This document shows, piece by piece, positions 10,244 to 20,226 of a stretch of 30,001 nt of DNA (positions are counted from its first letter, which is position 1; each line of letters opens with the position of its first letter). The stretch is from contig CDMY01000326.1 in assembly GCA_001179505.1 (NCBI GenBank), forward strand, positions 89,751-119,751. Reading direction: 5' to 3'. A program made the position numbers and the translations under genes. This DNA is from Vitrella brassicaformis (taxonomy: Eukaryota > Sar > Vitrellaceae). A model generated the notes under the pieces. That model ran no database searches. It had not been told where the DNA came from and saw nothing but the letters and a program-made list of their open reading frames with translations.

Positions 10244-11569
10244 CGCACGGCAGCGGAGGAAGACATGAGGCGGCGGGGTGGGGGTGTGGTGGGGAACAGG
10301 AGAGGGAGGGGGCGAGGGCCGCCCCTTTCCTTTGCCTGAAGTGCCTTATGCGCTGCTCTCACTCTTCTCATAGAGACCTATGTGCTACTTGGCCTTTATG
10401 CGGCTCTTGTGGTGGCGGTGCGGTGCTGGTAGATGGCTGATCGGTGCCCCACAGACCCCACTGTTTCTACGTTTACGCTTGTCTGTACACTGTAGCTGCT
10501 GCTTGATGTGGTGTCTGTGTGGTGCATGGTGTCATGTCGTCATCGATGGGGGGAGGGGCACATGTGTGTGTGTGGTGCGCCGTGCTGATGAACGGCTGGA
10601 TCACATTATGGGTGACATCAGCGGCTCCATATTTGTCTTTCTGCTTCCTGGGGATGGTCCACGTCGCTGTAATGACAGTCTGCAAGCCGGCGGATCGAGG
10701 AAGAAGTTTTCCTGTGTGACGTACGTGTGCAGACGTTTGTGTGTGTGTGTGTCCATATTGCATTGTGCACACAGCCAGAGAAGCAGACAGCCCCGCACTG
10801 TTCGTGATCAAACAAGCGATAGACACTGCGACACGCTGGTGTGCCGTTTCTTTGATGACGGACGATTCGCTGTTTGATGCGCTCGCCGTATGTACGCGAT
10901 TGATTGGCGCCGTGCTGCGGTGCGATGTAACGTGCTCTTGTGTTCCATCGACAGACCGACCACGTGGCTGCCGTGGGGTGCATGTGTAGAGCGTGAACTG
11001 TTTTCATGCATGCCACGATGCAAGCAGGGCGGTCATCGTCTGTGTGCTGTCCGTGGACGGGGGGATTCAGGGAGCATCTGTGTGTGTGTCATTCGCTCCG
11101 CCTGTCTGTCTATGTGTCCATCGTGTGCACTGATCCTGGTCACTCCATCCATGAGGCTGCGTGAGTGAAGGAATGACTCCCTTCTGCACAAGTTGTTGAC
11201 ATCGATCTGTGCAATGGATGCTTGTGCGAGCAGTGAGTGACTGCATCGGTCTGTTTTGTCTGTGTGTCTCCACAGAACGACCGGTACTGTACCTGCACCG
11301 TCCGTCCAGGCTGACGACTAGCAAACATTGAATACAGCGAAAAGCACCGCCTTTTATGAATCAAACAGCCGCCATTTCTCGAGAGGCACCCACCACACTG
11401 CTTGTGAGGATGCCGGCGGGTCCAACAGGCGGAAACCTGCCCGATCTCTCGGCGAGTGCCGGATCGCTGCACTTGAGGCTCGCATCTCGACGTATTCCTT
11501 CCGGTCATTCTGAACGGCTCGAGCGGCTCGTCTGTCGTCCTGCCTCCCCATCTCGCATCGCCGGCAAAC
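10244..11569. other. Spacer between P1 and P2, no gene seen
   Basis: About 1.3 kb without a recognisable coding region on either strand. Open frames here are short and rich in Cys, His and Thr from TG/CA repeats. It presumably holds the P1 3' UTR and the P2 promoter. I see no tRNA or rRNA and no copy of the 3' blocks that follow the other paralogs. Confidence 0.5.
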
Positions 11570-13397
11570 ATGAGAGGCGTCGATGCCGCCAAGCGGCTGG
11601 TGGCCGAGCTGGAGAAGCGGACTCTCATCGTCAACAGACTGATCACTGCCAGCGGAGGACAGCTGACGGTCACTGAGCCGCTGGATGGCGAGATCGAGAT
11701 CAACGTGGGCGGGACGGTGCTGTGTGTGCCTCGCAAGCCGCTGCTGCTGCCCGGCGTGAGCGACTCGTTCATCGCCTATCTGCTGCTGCACCATCTGGAT
11801 GGGCTGCCCAAGGACACAGACGGCCACCCGTTCCTCGACGCCGATCCAATCTATATGGACTGGTGAGCCAAGCGACACAGAGGGGAGGGAGGGAGGGCAG
11901 ACGAACTCACACAGAATAGTGTCTGTTGTGTTTCTTGTGTCAGGCTGTGCAACGAGGTGGCCAACGTCGGCGCCGCGGATGCGCAGGCCGAGACCCATGA
12001 GATCAAGCTGACCGGTGACCACAGCACCGACAACGCGTCGCTCTTCTGGCACGAGATCTTCTTCGCTAACAAGATAGATCTCAACATCACGCGCCAGGAC
12101 CGCCAAGATGCAGACATGGGCGAGGCATCAGCAGACGCCAGTACCCCTCTGGGCGCTCTCAATCGCAGCGCCGTGAGCGTCGAGAAGGCCCTGGACGACA
12201 TCAAGACGGCCGTGCGGCAGGTCATGGATGAGCATCAGCAGCTGCTCAAGTTCCACCGTGTGATGGGGCCGTTCCTCAAGTCGGCTGATGGCCAAGGCGA
12301 TGAGATCAAGGGCGTGCGTCTGATGGGCAAGACGGTGTCGACCACTGAGGCCACACTGACATTCATCGGCACTGACAAACGACTGTACACCACATTCGAC
12401 AGGTGACACACAACGACGGGATGGCAAACACACGTCCAGGGGGGACATTCATCTCATTGGCCGCTTCTTGTGTGTTGCAGCACTGGGCCGGTAACGTGCA
12501 TCTCGCCCGCCCACTTCATGAAGGTCGTCGACTTCGCTCGCCGACAGCGAGTCGCATCCGTTGGCGACATCGTTAAGCCGCCCACGGCCCCAAATCAGCG
12601 GCAGCTCACCACCGACTGCTCCATGTACGGCCTCACCACGGAGAGTGTGAGCGGGCCCGTCCTCTGGGCCGACGAGATGCAGTGGATCATCGAGTTGACA
12701 AAGAAACGCAATGTCACGACCACACTGCTCTTCAAGTGAGTGGCAAAGGAAGGCGTGTGGGTGCGGGGGGCTGCATCGTGTGTGTGTGTTGATCAGGTCC
12801 AGTCGTGACACTTTTGGGTACCAGTCCTTCCTCAACAAGGTGACCGGCAAGAGCGGCCTGCTGTTCGCCCTCAGACATGGCGACACACACCGATTCGGCT
12901 GCTTCATCGACGGCCAGCTCAAGCCACCAAACGACCTTACACAGACGAGCGGCAAGTACGACGTGCCCCTCTTCTTCTACTCGCTCAGCGGCGCGTTCAC
13001 TAAGCCCACCAAGATCGAGCTGCCGGGGCAGGGGCAGAAGGTTGAGGTGGCCGGCACACAGGGGGCGGTGAGGAGCAACAAGGGCCAGCCGATTGGCAAG
13101 GTGGCCATCGCTCGCGGCCGTCTTTGGCTGGGGTTTGCTCGGCCTGGTCCGGCGGCCGACCTCAGCAGCTGCCAGCAGTGGATCAGCAAGGATGACATTC
13201 CCAACGGATATGGCGGCGAGATCAATACGAAGGATGAGACCTTCCTACACCTAGCCAGTCGACCTGACTTGACGTGTGATGAGATGGAGGTGTATCACCT
13301 GCAGGTAAACCAGTGGGATGAAAAGGCAACCGAAACACAGCTACATGGGTGTGAATGCGTGTTCGTATGTGCCTCTCTGCAGGTCAACGGCGCATGA
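11570..13397 (+). CDS. P2: BTB(KCTD-type)-TLDc protein
   Basis: Exons 11570-11862, 11944-12402, 12481-12735, 12797-13304 and 13383-13397 join in phase to 509 residues. The short N-terminus (MRGVDAAKRLVAELEKR) is a likely amphipathic helix. The BTB domain (about 42-130) carries EIEINVGGTVLCVPRK, a textbook T1/KCTD opening, and is interrupted by intron 1 after DPIYMDW. A helical region (ALDDIKTAVRQVMDEH) and the linker MYGLTTES...WIIELTKK precede TLDc (about 334-505), which shows SSRDTFGYQSFLNKV, GDTHRFGCFIDG, FFYSLSGAF, GPAADLSSCQQW and DEMEVYHLQ. The microexon adds VNGA and stop. No lesion is visible, so it is probably functional. P4 is its closest relative. Confidence 0.88.
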
Positions 13398-13715
13398 TCC
13401 GACTGTTCATCGGATTCTGTGTCAAGCACGTCCGAGGCAAGCAGGCTGTCTGTCTCGCCCAATGCGTTTTTCCGGCTGTCTTTATTCGGTCCGTGTGCGT
13501 GTTTGTGTTTGTGGTGGATGTTTTCGTTGCATGTCTGAGTGCTGCCCTCGTGTGTACGATTGTGGCTTGTGGCCCTTCTATCGCCACGACAGACACAAAA
13601 GAGAGAGCGTTCTGATGTACAGACAGCAAGGGCCGGATGGCCGTGGTTGAGGTGGTGTGCATGTAACTGACACGTGTGTTTGACACGTGGGTGTCGCGTT
13701 ACGTGCCTTTGCACA
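13383..13715 (+). repeat. 3'-flank block, copy 1 (after P2)
   Basis: Starting at the terminal microexon, this sequence recurs almost unchanged at 16,453 (after P3) and 19,523 (after P4). Shared elements include the hairpin ATCCGA-CTGTTCA-TCGGAT overlapping the stop codon, CAATGCGTTTTT, GAGAGAGCGTTC and GGGCCGGATGGCCGTGG. Weaker similarity continues to about 13,860 through a TGTCACTTTTT-type stretch. It presumably includes the 3' UTR. Confidence 0.75.
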
Positions 13716-13912
13716 CCGGTCGGCCTGATTGTTCTTTCATGTGTAAAGGCAGCGCTGTCCGATGTTCTTCGCTGTGCCCATCACACAGTTCGTTTTGATG
13801 GGATCGCTGTCACTTTTTTTTCCAAGCCTTTGTTGTGAATGTGCGTGTATGTCCTGTATGCATCTACGCGCGCCCGGTTCTCGCCGACACTGTTGTGAAG
13901 TGGAGCATCAAG

Positions 13913-14035
13913 CCAGAGGCCGGTGAGACCACACTACACACACACATTTCTGAACCGAGAGAGTCGAACGCACTGCTGGCTTTGTTGTTGTCGCTCTCTG
14001 GGTGTATAGGTGAGCTGCAGGTAGTTTGTGCAGAG
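13913..14035 (+). repeat. Spacer block B, partial copy upstream of P3
   Basis: This block matches the sequence that follows P5 (from about 24,837) and P6 (from about 27,893): GGTGAGACCACACTACACAC, then TTTCT, GAGTCGAAC, CACTGCTGGC and TTGTTGTTGTCGCTCTCTG. Here it stops at about 14,020, whereas the P5 and P6 copies run on. It is therefore a truncated trace of a P5/P6-type gene end before P3. Confidence 0.75.
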
Positions 14036-14216
14036 AGTTGAAGGGATCGTTGGAGCTTGACTGATGGCCGCTGTTGGGCAGCGTCACTGCACGAGCGGCG
14101 GTAGACGTATCGATGGCCGATCGGCAAGCCAGACGGACAGTGAGCAGCGGCCGCCAAGGCCGCGACAGCTTGCGTTGCATCTGTGTGACCGGTACATCGC
14201 ATTCGTGCGGCTAGCT

Positions 14217-14409
14217 ATGCCAGTACATACAGTGACCATCCATCTCTATGTAATTCATCGTTTGGCAGATGAGCATGGCGCCAGCGAGCCGGCTGCTGGT
14301 CCTGCTGCTCGTGGCACATCATGGGCAAAGCGCCATTGCAGGTCCGCATCATGCAATCCGATCGCCAGCAAGCTTGCAAACCACCCTTCTCTTCATCGCG
14401 CCTTCCAGC
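14217..14409 (+). promoter_or_regulatory. Conserved 5' block of P3 (shared with P6, part with P5)
   Basis: About 190 bp directly before the P3 start closely match 25,690-25,874 before P6; the 3' half is also found before P5 (about 22,644-22,736). In P3 it contains an in-frame ATG (14,269) opening a hydrophobic stretch (MSMAPASRLLVLLLVA). In P6 the same ATG is out of frame with the BTB exon, so I treat the block as promoter and 5' UTR rather than coding. A TATA-like TATATAATT occurs in the P6 copy at about 25,716. Confidence 0.5.
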
Positions 14410-16467
14410 ATGTTTCAGCGACTCGCCATGATGCTGTCGGCCACTGGAGGCTCGAGGAGGCGAAGAAGCAGCGACCGCCAAGGCGGATCTGCCCCGGGAG
14501 CTGCTGCGTCATCTGCCGACTCATCTGAGTCAGTCACGCCATGTGAGCCGCAGCTGCAGAGCCTCACATGCGGTAGAGAGGAGGGAGATCTGGTGCTGAA
14601 GGAGGCTGCGGGATGCATCGACGACCTGAGGGAGATGGCCAAGACAGCGATGGGAGAGATGGAGCAGCTGGAGGATCAGATCAAGCAGCTGTTCGTCGCA
14701 AATGGCGGCATCCTGCAGCCACGGCAGACAGAGGACCGCATTCGGCTCAATGTGGGCGGCACTGTCATGTCAATCCCCGTGTCGGCGCTTCTCCATCCCA
14801 AGATGAAGCAGACATACCTCTCGACGCTGCTTCTGCACTTCACCGACCAGCTGCCGAAGGACGCCAATCAGCTGCCATTCCTCGAGATGCACCCGCCCTA
14901 CTTCCGCTGGCTGCGTGACCAGCTGGCGCTGCTCGAGAGCCCCCACCTCGATGAGATCAGCCTGCACTCACCGGAGGCCGACGATCCCTCTCATGCCGAG
15001 TACCACTCGCTGTTCATGCAGACGCTGGGCGGTGCCATCGAGATTGGGGAGCAGCCACAGTCAACTGGCACGGCGGCAGAGGGCGGCGGGGAGGGCGGCG
15101 CAGAGAGAGGCTTTCGGCAGATGGAGCAGTGCATGCGACGCTACGAGGGCCTGCTCGACGGGCTTCGCAAGCAGAAGGAGAAGATGGAGGCCTTCTTGGT
15201 GGCCATGGGGCCGTTCATCAAGGGTGACAGCAGCGATGAGGACACCCAGGTGATGACACTCAGTGTGTCTGATGAGGATGTGTCGGTCCTCCGCCGTACG
15301 ATGGCCCTTCTCGGGCCAGACCATGTGCTTGTGAAGCGGTTTGACCGGTGCGAAAGCGAAAGAGCAGCACAGAGGACGATGACACATTGCCTGTGTGGGT
15401 TTCAGGACTCAGTGGCCCGACCAGGAGGTGCGCCAGACGTCCCTCAGGTTGCTGCAGCTCGTCGTCGACTTTGCCCGCCGTTTTGCCATGCCGTCCGGCC
15501 GATTTGTCCATCCGCCGGTGGTGGCGCCGCACGAGAAGGCCATCTTCGGTGTCGAGTTGGGAATGTACGGCCTCAGTTCGATGCCGCCGGTGCCGGGGGA
15601 CAGCACGATCATCAAGACGGCCGACGAGTGGCTGGCGGTGATGAAGATGGCCGACAAGAGGATCGCTGTCGCGCCGTCACTGCTGTACAAGTGAGCTCAG
15701 ACAGACATGCCGGGCACACAGAGATCGTTGTTGTGCGCTGATATCAGGTCGAGTCGTGACACGTTTGGATATCCGTCTTTCCTCAACAATGTGACCGGCA
15801 AGAGCGGCCTGCTGTTCGCCCTCCGAGATGGCGACACGCACCGATTCGGAGCCTTCATCGATGGCGAACTCAAGCCACCAGACGACCCCAAGCAGGGCAA
15901 CATCTACAAGGTGCCCGTCTTCCTTTATTCCCTGTCGGGTGCGTACGAGACGCCGACCAAGATCGAGCTACCCAAGGACAAGCAGACGGTGGGGGTGGCC
16001 GGCACAGAGGGGGCGGCGAAGGACAAGAACGACGTGCCGCGTGCCAATGTGGCCATTGCCAACGGCAGCCTCTGGTTGGGCTTTGCCAATCCTGGTCCGG
16101 CGGCCGACCTCAGCAGCTGCCAGCAGTGGATAAGGAGGCAGCACCTAGCGAACGGATACAGCGGCGGGATCAACACGAAGGATGATGAGGGCTACCTCGC
16201 CAGGAAGCTCAACTTCACTGCGAGCGAGATCGAGGTTTGGCACGTGCAGGTAACTCAGGGATATGAAAGGCGTTGGGCACACCGACATGTATCAGACTGT
16301 GTGTCTATGTCTTCTGCAGGCACCTCGCCAGCACGCTCAGCTTCACGTGCGATGAGATGGAGGTGTATCACGTGCAGGTAACCCAGTGAGATGGAAGGGT
16401 AACGAGCACAGCTACATGGGTGTGAATGCGTGTTGTATGTGCCTCTCTGCAGGTCAACGGCGCATGA
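14410..16467 (+). CDS. P3: BTB(KCTD-type)-TLDc protein, recombinant member
   Basis: Exons 14410-15347, 15406-15690, 15748-16249 and 16453-16467 join in phase to 579 residues. The start MFQRLAMM is chosen because it is shared with P5 and P6; in-frame M at 14,269 is an alternative. An Arg/Ser-rich N-terminus (SGGSRRRR-type) and a helical segment (about 70-95) lead into BTB (about 110-205: RIRLNVGGTVMSIP). A Gly-rich loop, a helix (RKQKEKMEAF) and the linker TQWPDQEVRQTSLRLLQLVV and MYGLSSMP follow, then TLDc (about 406-575) with SSRDTFGYPSFLNNV, GDTHRFGAFIDG, GPAADLSSCQQW and SEIEVWHVQ. The microexon (VNGA, stop) and the 3' flank are of P2/P4 type although the rest is of P5/P6 type. An extra copy of a TLDc exon end lies in the last intron. 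Confidence 0.85.
16321..16377 (+). pseudogene. Remnant of a second TLDc exon end inside the last P3 intron
   Basis: After a good acceptor (TTCTGCAG, ending at about 16,319) lies sequence reading HLASTLSFTCDEMEVYHVQ, closely resembling the TLDc exon end of P4 and P2, followed by its own GTAACC donor. If spliced in from the upstream exon the frame would be wrong and reach a stop after 11 codons. It is therefore either skipped or yields an alternative C-terminus. Confidence 0.75.
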
Positions 16468-16860
16468 TCCGACTGTTCATCGGATTCTGTGTCAAGCAAG
16501 TGGGAGGCAGACTGTGTCTGTCTGTCTATCTGTCTCGCCCAATGCGTTTTTCCGGCTGTCTTTATTCGGCACGTGTGCGTGTATATGTTTGTGGTACGTG
16601 TCTTCGACGCATGTCTGAGTGCTGCCTTCGTGTGTACGATTGTGACCTGTGATCAGTCAGACACAAAAGAGAGAGCGTTCGATGCACACACAGGAAGGGC
16701 CGGATGGCCGTGGTTGAGGTCGTGTGCGTGTGGCTCACGTGCATGTCTGACACGTGTGTGTCGCGTCGCGTGCCTTTGCACGTGTTTCATATGCACTGGA
16801 CGCATCGACACAGAATAAAATGATGGGGTCCTGTCACTTTTTCTCGAGCTCCAGCCTTTG
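16453..16860 (+). repeat. 3'-flank block, copy 2 (after P3)
   Basis: This matches the blocks after P2 and P4 from the microexon onward, including the stop-codon hairpin, the CAATGCGTTTTTCCGG run, GAGAGAGCGTTC and GGGCCGGATGGCC. It ends near a TGTCACTTTTT stretch also found after P2. Confidence 0.75.
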
Positions 16861-17115
16861 CTGCACATGTGCGTGTGTGTCTTGCATGATGAGGCGGGGA
16901 TGGATCCCTCCTCCCCGTGAGCCTGTTTGACTCTGCCTGCTCATGGGACACGAAGACGACACTGTTGTGAAGTGCATGCAAAGCGGTGTAACGCCCTTGA
17001 TGGACCCATGAATGCATTGCGCACTATCCATTTCCTGTGCTTCAGGTGATGTGAATCAATGACTCACGAGAACAGATCATCACCCTTGTGCTTCGCGTGT
17101 GTTCGTCTGTTGCAG

Positions 17116-17497
17116 GACCTGATCAAGAGAGATCCTGAAGCATACAGAGAAGAGCCAGTACAGACACCGACATTAACACACGCAGAGAGAGAGATGCACA
17201 TAAGAGAAATGTGTGTTTCGTGTGTTTGTGTGTGTAGGTATGAGTCGCAGGAGGCTCCACTTCTCGTCGAGTCTGTCCATTTTGCGGCTGAAGCCCAACA
17301 AATATGACAAAGACTTCAACGAACTCACCATGCTCCTCACACACGTAACGTACACATGGCATACAGTACACCGTCACACGTCCCCTGTGTGTCTGTGGCA
17401 TGTGTTGGTGTGTGTGTGTAGGTGACGCCCTGCTACCAGAACCAGCAAAATCAGCAGCAGCAAAACACTGCCGCTGCGACGAACAGCAGTGCCGCCG
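17116..17497 (+). pseudogene. SDA1-like N-terminal fragment (ribosome biogenesis), partial
   Basis: Three exon-like pieces read DLIKRDPEAYREEP (17116-17157), RRLHFSSSLSILRLKPNK with YDKDFNELTMLLTH (about 17,238-17,344) and VTPCYQN plus a Gln/Asn/Ala-rich tail (17422-17497). In order, these resemble the N-terminal region of SDA1 (SDAD1), a nucleolar protein needed for 60S subunit biogenesis, where a LIKRDP...Y.EEF segment is followed by a H(F/Y).S..IF.L.P.K segment and a hydrophobic helix. The GTACAG donor after piece one and the acceptors before piece two do not agree in phase. The first exon and all downstream exons are missing: the sequence meets the assembly gap 45 nt after the third piece's donor. 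It is either a truncated copy or the edge of a misjoined contig. Confidence 0.6.
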
Positions 17498-17542
17498 GTA
17501 AGTCGTTGCGTGTCTGCCATGTGTACAGACAGGTGCAGCTGT

Positions 17543-17842
17543 NNNNNNNNNNNNNNNNNNNNNNNNNNNNNNNNNNNNNNNNNNNNNNNNNNNNNNNNNN
17601 NNNNNNNNNNNNNNNNNNNNNNNNNNNNNNNNNNNNNNNNNNNNNNNNNNNNNNNNNNNNNNNNNNNNNNNNNNNNNNNNNNNNNNNNNNNNNNNNNNNN
17701 NNNNNNNNNNNNNNNNNNNNNNNNNNNNNNNNNNNNNNNNNNNNNNNNNNNNNNNNNNNNNNNNNNNNNNNNNNNNNNNNNNNNNNNNNNNNNNNNNNNN
17801 NNNNNNNNNNNNNNNNNNNNNNNNNNNNNNNNNNNNNNNNNN
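17543..17842. other. Assembly gap, 300 N
   Basis: Exactly 300 undetermined bases, probably a scaffold gap whose true size is unknown. It hides the P4 start and whatever joins the SDA1-like fragment to P4. Confidence 0.99.
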
Positions 17843-19537
17843 GACAGCTGACGGTCACTGAGCCGCTGGATGGCGAGATCGAGATCAACGTGGGCGGGAC
17901 GGTGCTGTGTGTGCCTCGCAAGCCGCTGCTGCTGCCCGGCGTGAGCGACTCGTTCATCGCCTATCTGCTGCTGCACCATCTGGATGGGCTGCCCAAGGAC
18001 ACAGAGGGCCGCCCGTTCCTCGATGCTGACCCAATCTACATGGACTGGTGAGCCAGTCGACATACTGAGGGGAGGGAGGGCCGACGAACTCACAGGATGG
18101 TGTCTGTTGTGTTTCTTGTGTCAGGCTGTTCAACGAGATTGCCAACGTCGGTGTGGCGGATGCCCAGGCCGAGACCCACGAGATCAAGCTGACCGGTGAC
18201 CACAGCACCGACAGCGCGTCGCTCTTCTGGCATGAGATCCTCTTCGCCAACAAGACAGATCTGAACATCACGCGCCAGGACCGCCAAGACACCGCCATCG
18301 ACGACGCATCAAGCACCGGTACGCCCCTGAACGCTCTCGATCGCAGCGCCGCGAGCGTCGAGAAGGCCCTGGACGACATCAAGACGGCTGTGCAGCAGGT
18401 GATGGACGAGCACCAGCAGCTGCTCAAGTTCCACCGTGTGATGGGGCCGTTCCTCAAGTCGGCTGATGGCAAAGGCAATGAGATCAGGAGCGTGCGGGTC
18501 ATGGGCAGGACGGTGTCGACCACTGAGTCCACACTGGCACTCATCGGCACTGACAAACGACCTACACCACTTTCGACAAGTGAGTGACACATAACAATGA
18601 GATGGCATTCATCTCATTGGCCGTTTCTTGTGCGTTGCAGCACTGGGCCGGTAACGTGCGTCTCTGCCGCCCACTTCATGAAGGTGGTCGACTTCGCTCG
18701 CCGACAACGTCTCGCATCCGTCGGTGGCATCGTCAAGCCGCCCACCGCCCCGAATCAGCGGCAGCTCACCACCGACTGCGGCATGTACGGCCTCACCACG
18801 GAGAGTGTCAACGGCCCCGTCCTCTGGGCCGACGAGCTGCAGTGGATCATCGACTCGACAAAGAAAGGCAACGCCACACTGCTCTTCAAGTAAGTCGCAA
18901 AAGTGTGAGGCAGGAGGGGCTGCATCGTGTGTGTGTATTGATCAGGTCGAGTCGTGACACGTTTGGGTACCAGTCCTTCCTCAACAAGGTGACGGGCAAG
19001 AGCGGCCTTCTGTTCGCCCTCCGAGACGGCGACACACACCGATTCGGCTACTTCATCGACGGCCAGCTCAAGCCACCAAATGACCGCACAGAGACCACCG
19101 GCCCCTACAAGGTGCCCCTCTTCTTCTTTTCGCTGTCGGGTGCGTACGAGACGCCGACCAAGATCGAGCTGCCGGAGGAGGCCCAGTGCGTGGACGTGGC
19201 CGGCACACAGGGGGCGGCGAAGGCCAGAAATATGGATTGGCGCGCGAATGTGGCCATCGCCTGTGGCCGTCTGTGGCTCGGCTTCGATGAGCCTGGTCCG
19301 GCGGCTGACCTCAGCCGCTGCTATCAGTGGATCAAGGAAGGGGAGCTGCAAGCGAAATACAAGGGAAATATCAACAGCAACGGCAACGGCACACTGGCGC
19401 GGACGTCCAGCTTCACGTGCGATGAGATGGAGGTGTATCACGTGCAGGTAAACCAGTGGGATGAAAAGGCAACGGAAACAGCTACATGGGTGAGGATGCG
19501 TCTTGTATGTGCCTCTCTGCAGGTGAACGGCGCATGA
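17843..19537 (+). CDS. P4: BTB(KCTD-type)-TLDc protein, 5' end in gap
   Basis: The visible part starts inside exon 1 at QLTVTEPLDGEIEINVGGTV and continues with exons ending or starting 18047, 18125-18583, 18641-18889, 18946-19447 and 19523-19537. Exon 1 is nearly identical to that of P2; about 30 residues should be missing in the gap. Relative to P2, exon 2 has a 1-nt deletion (about 18,561) and a 4-nt GTGA insertion just before the splice site. Using the GTGACA donor at 18,584, which aligns with that of P2, restores the phase and changes about ten residues. The stronger-looking GTGAGT donor at 18,580 would shift the frame. TLDc shows SSRDTFGYQSFLNKV, GDTHRFGYFIDG, FFFSLSGAYETPTKIEL, GPAADLSRCYQW and DEMEVYHVQ. 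The microexon gives VNGA and stop. Confidence 0.78.
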
Positions 19538-19970
19538 TCCGACTGTTCATCGGATTCTGTGTCAAGCACGTAAGCGACCGACTCTCTGTCTCGACCCAAT
19601 GCGTTTTTGCGACTGTCTTTATTCGGGTCCGTGTGCGTGTTTGTGTTTGTGGTGGATGTTTTCGTCGCATCTCTGAGTGCTGCCCTCGTGTGTACGATTG
19701 CGGCTTGTGGCCCGTGTGTCGTCACGACAGACACGAAAGAGAGAGCGTTCTGATGCATATAAAGAGCGTTCTGATGCACACACAGCGAGGGCCGGATGGC
19801 CGTGGTAGGGGTATGCGTGTGGCTGACATGTCTGACACGTGGGTGCCGTATGTGTCGCATTACGTGCCAGTGCATGTGTGGCGGCCTGATTGCTGTTCCA
19901 TGTGTATTGGACGCATCGACACAGAAAGGATGGGGTGCCGTCACTTTCGCTGCGTTGATGAACGTGACTT
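19523..19970 (+). repeat. 3'-flank block, copy 3 (after P4)
   Basis: Third copy of the block following P2 and P3. It contains a local duplication: GAGCGTTCTGATGCA occurs twice within 30 nt at about 19,743-19,780. The GGGCCGGATGGCCGTGG element is kept. Confidence 0.75.
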
Positions 19971-20104
19971 CATTCGAGGAGGTGTAGCTCGGAGCATGAA
20001 GCCTTTTTTCATGTAACGAATGTAATGAACCGTCATTCCATTCGTCACATGTCTCTGCGGCAACGATTTGCGTGGACCGGTAAGTCGATCATCGCCACGA
20101 AGAC

Positions 20105-20125
20105 GAATAAATGAATGAATGAATG
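20105..20125 (+). repeat. (AATG)n short tandem repeat
   Basis: Four to five AATG units (AATAAATGAATGAATGAATG) lie about 100 nt beyond the end of the minus-strand glycosyltransferase gene. Confidence 0.7.
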
Positions 20126-20226
20126 ATCGATCCATTCGCTACAATCGTGCCCCTCCTTTCTGCCCACGGGCCCCTACACACTCACAGGAGAGAGATGGAT
20201 ATCAGATGCGTCTCTGCACTATTCAC

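Noticed and set aside
14269-14409. Signal-peptide-like N-terminus (MSMAPASRLLVLLLVA) in frame with P3
   Set aside because: The same upstream ATG in P6 is out of frame because of a 4-nt difference, and the block is interrupted in P5. BTB-TLDc proteins are expected in the cytosol. Treated as 5' noncoding, with the in-frame option noted.
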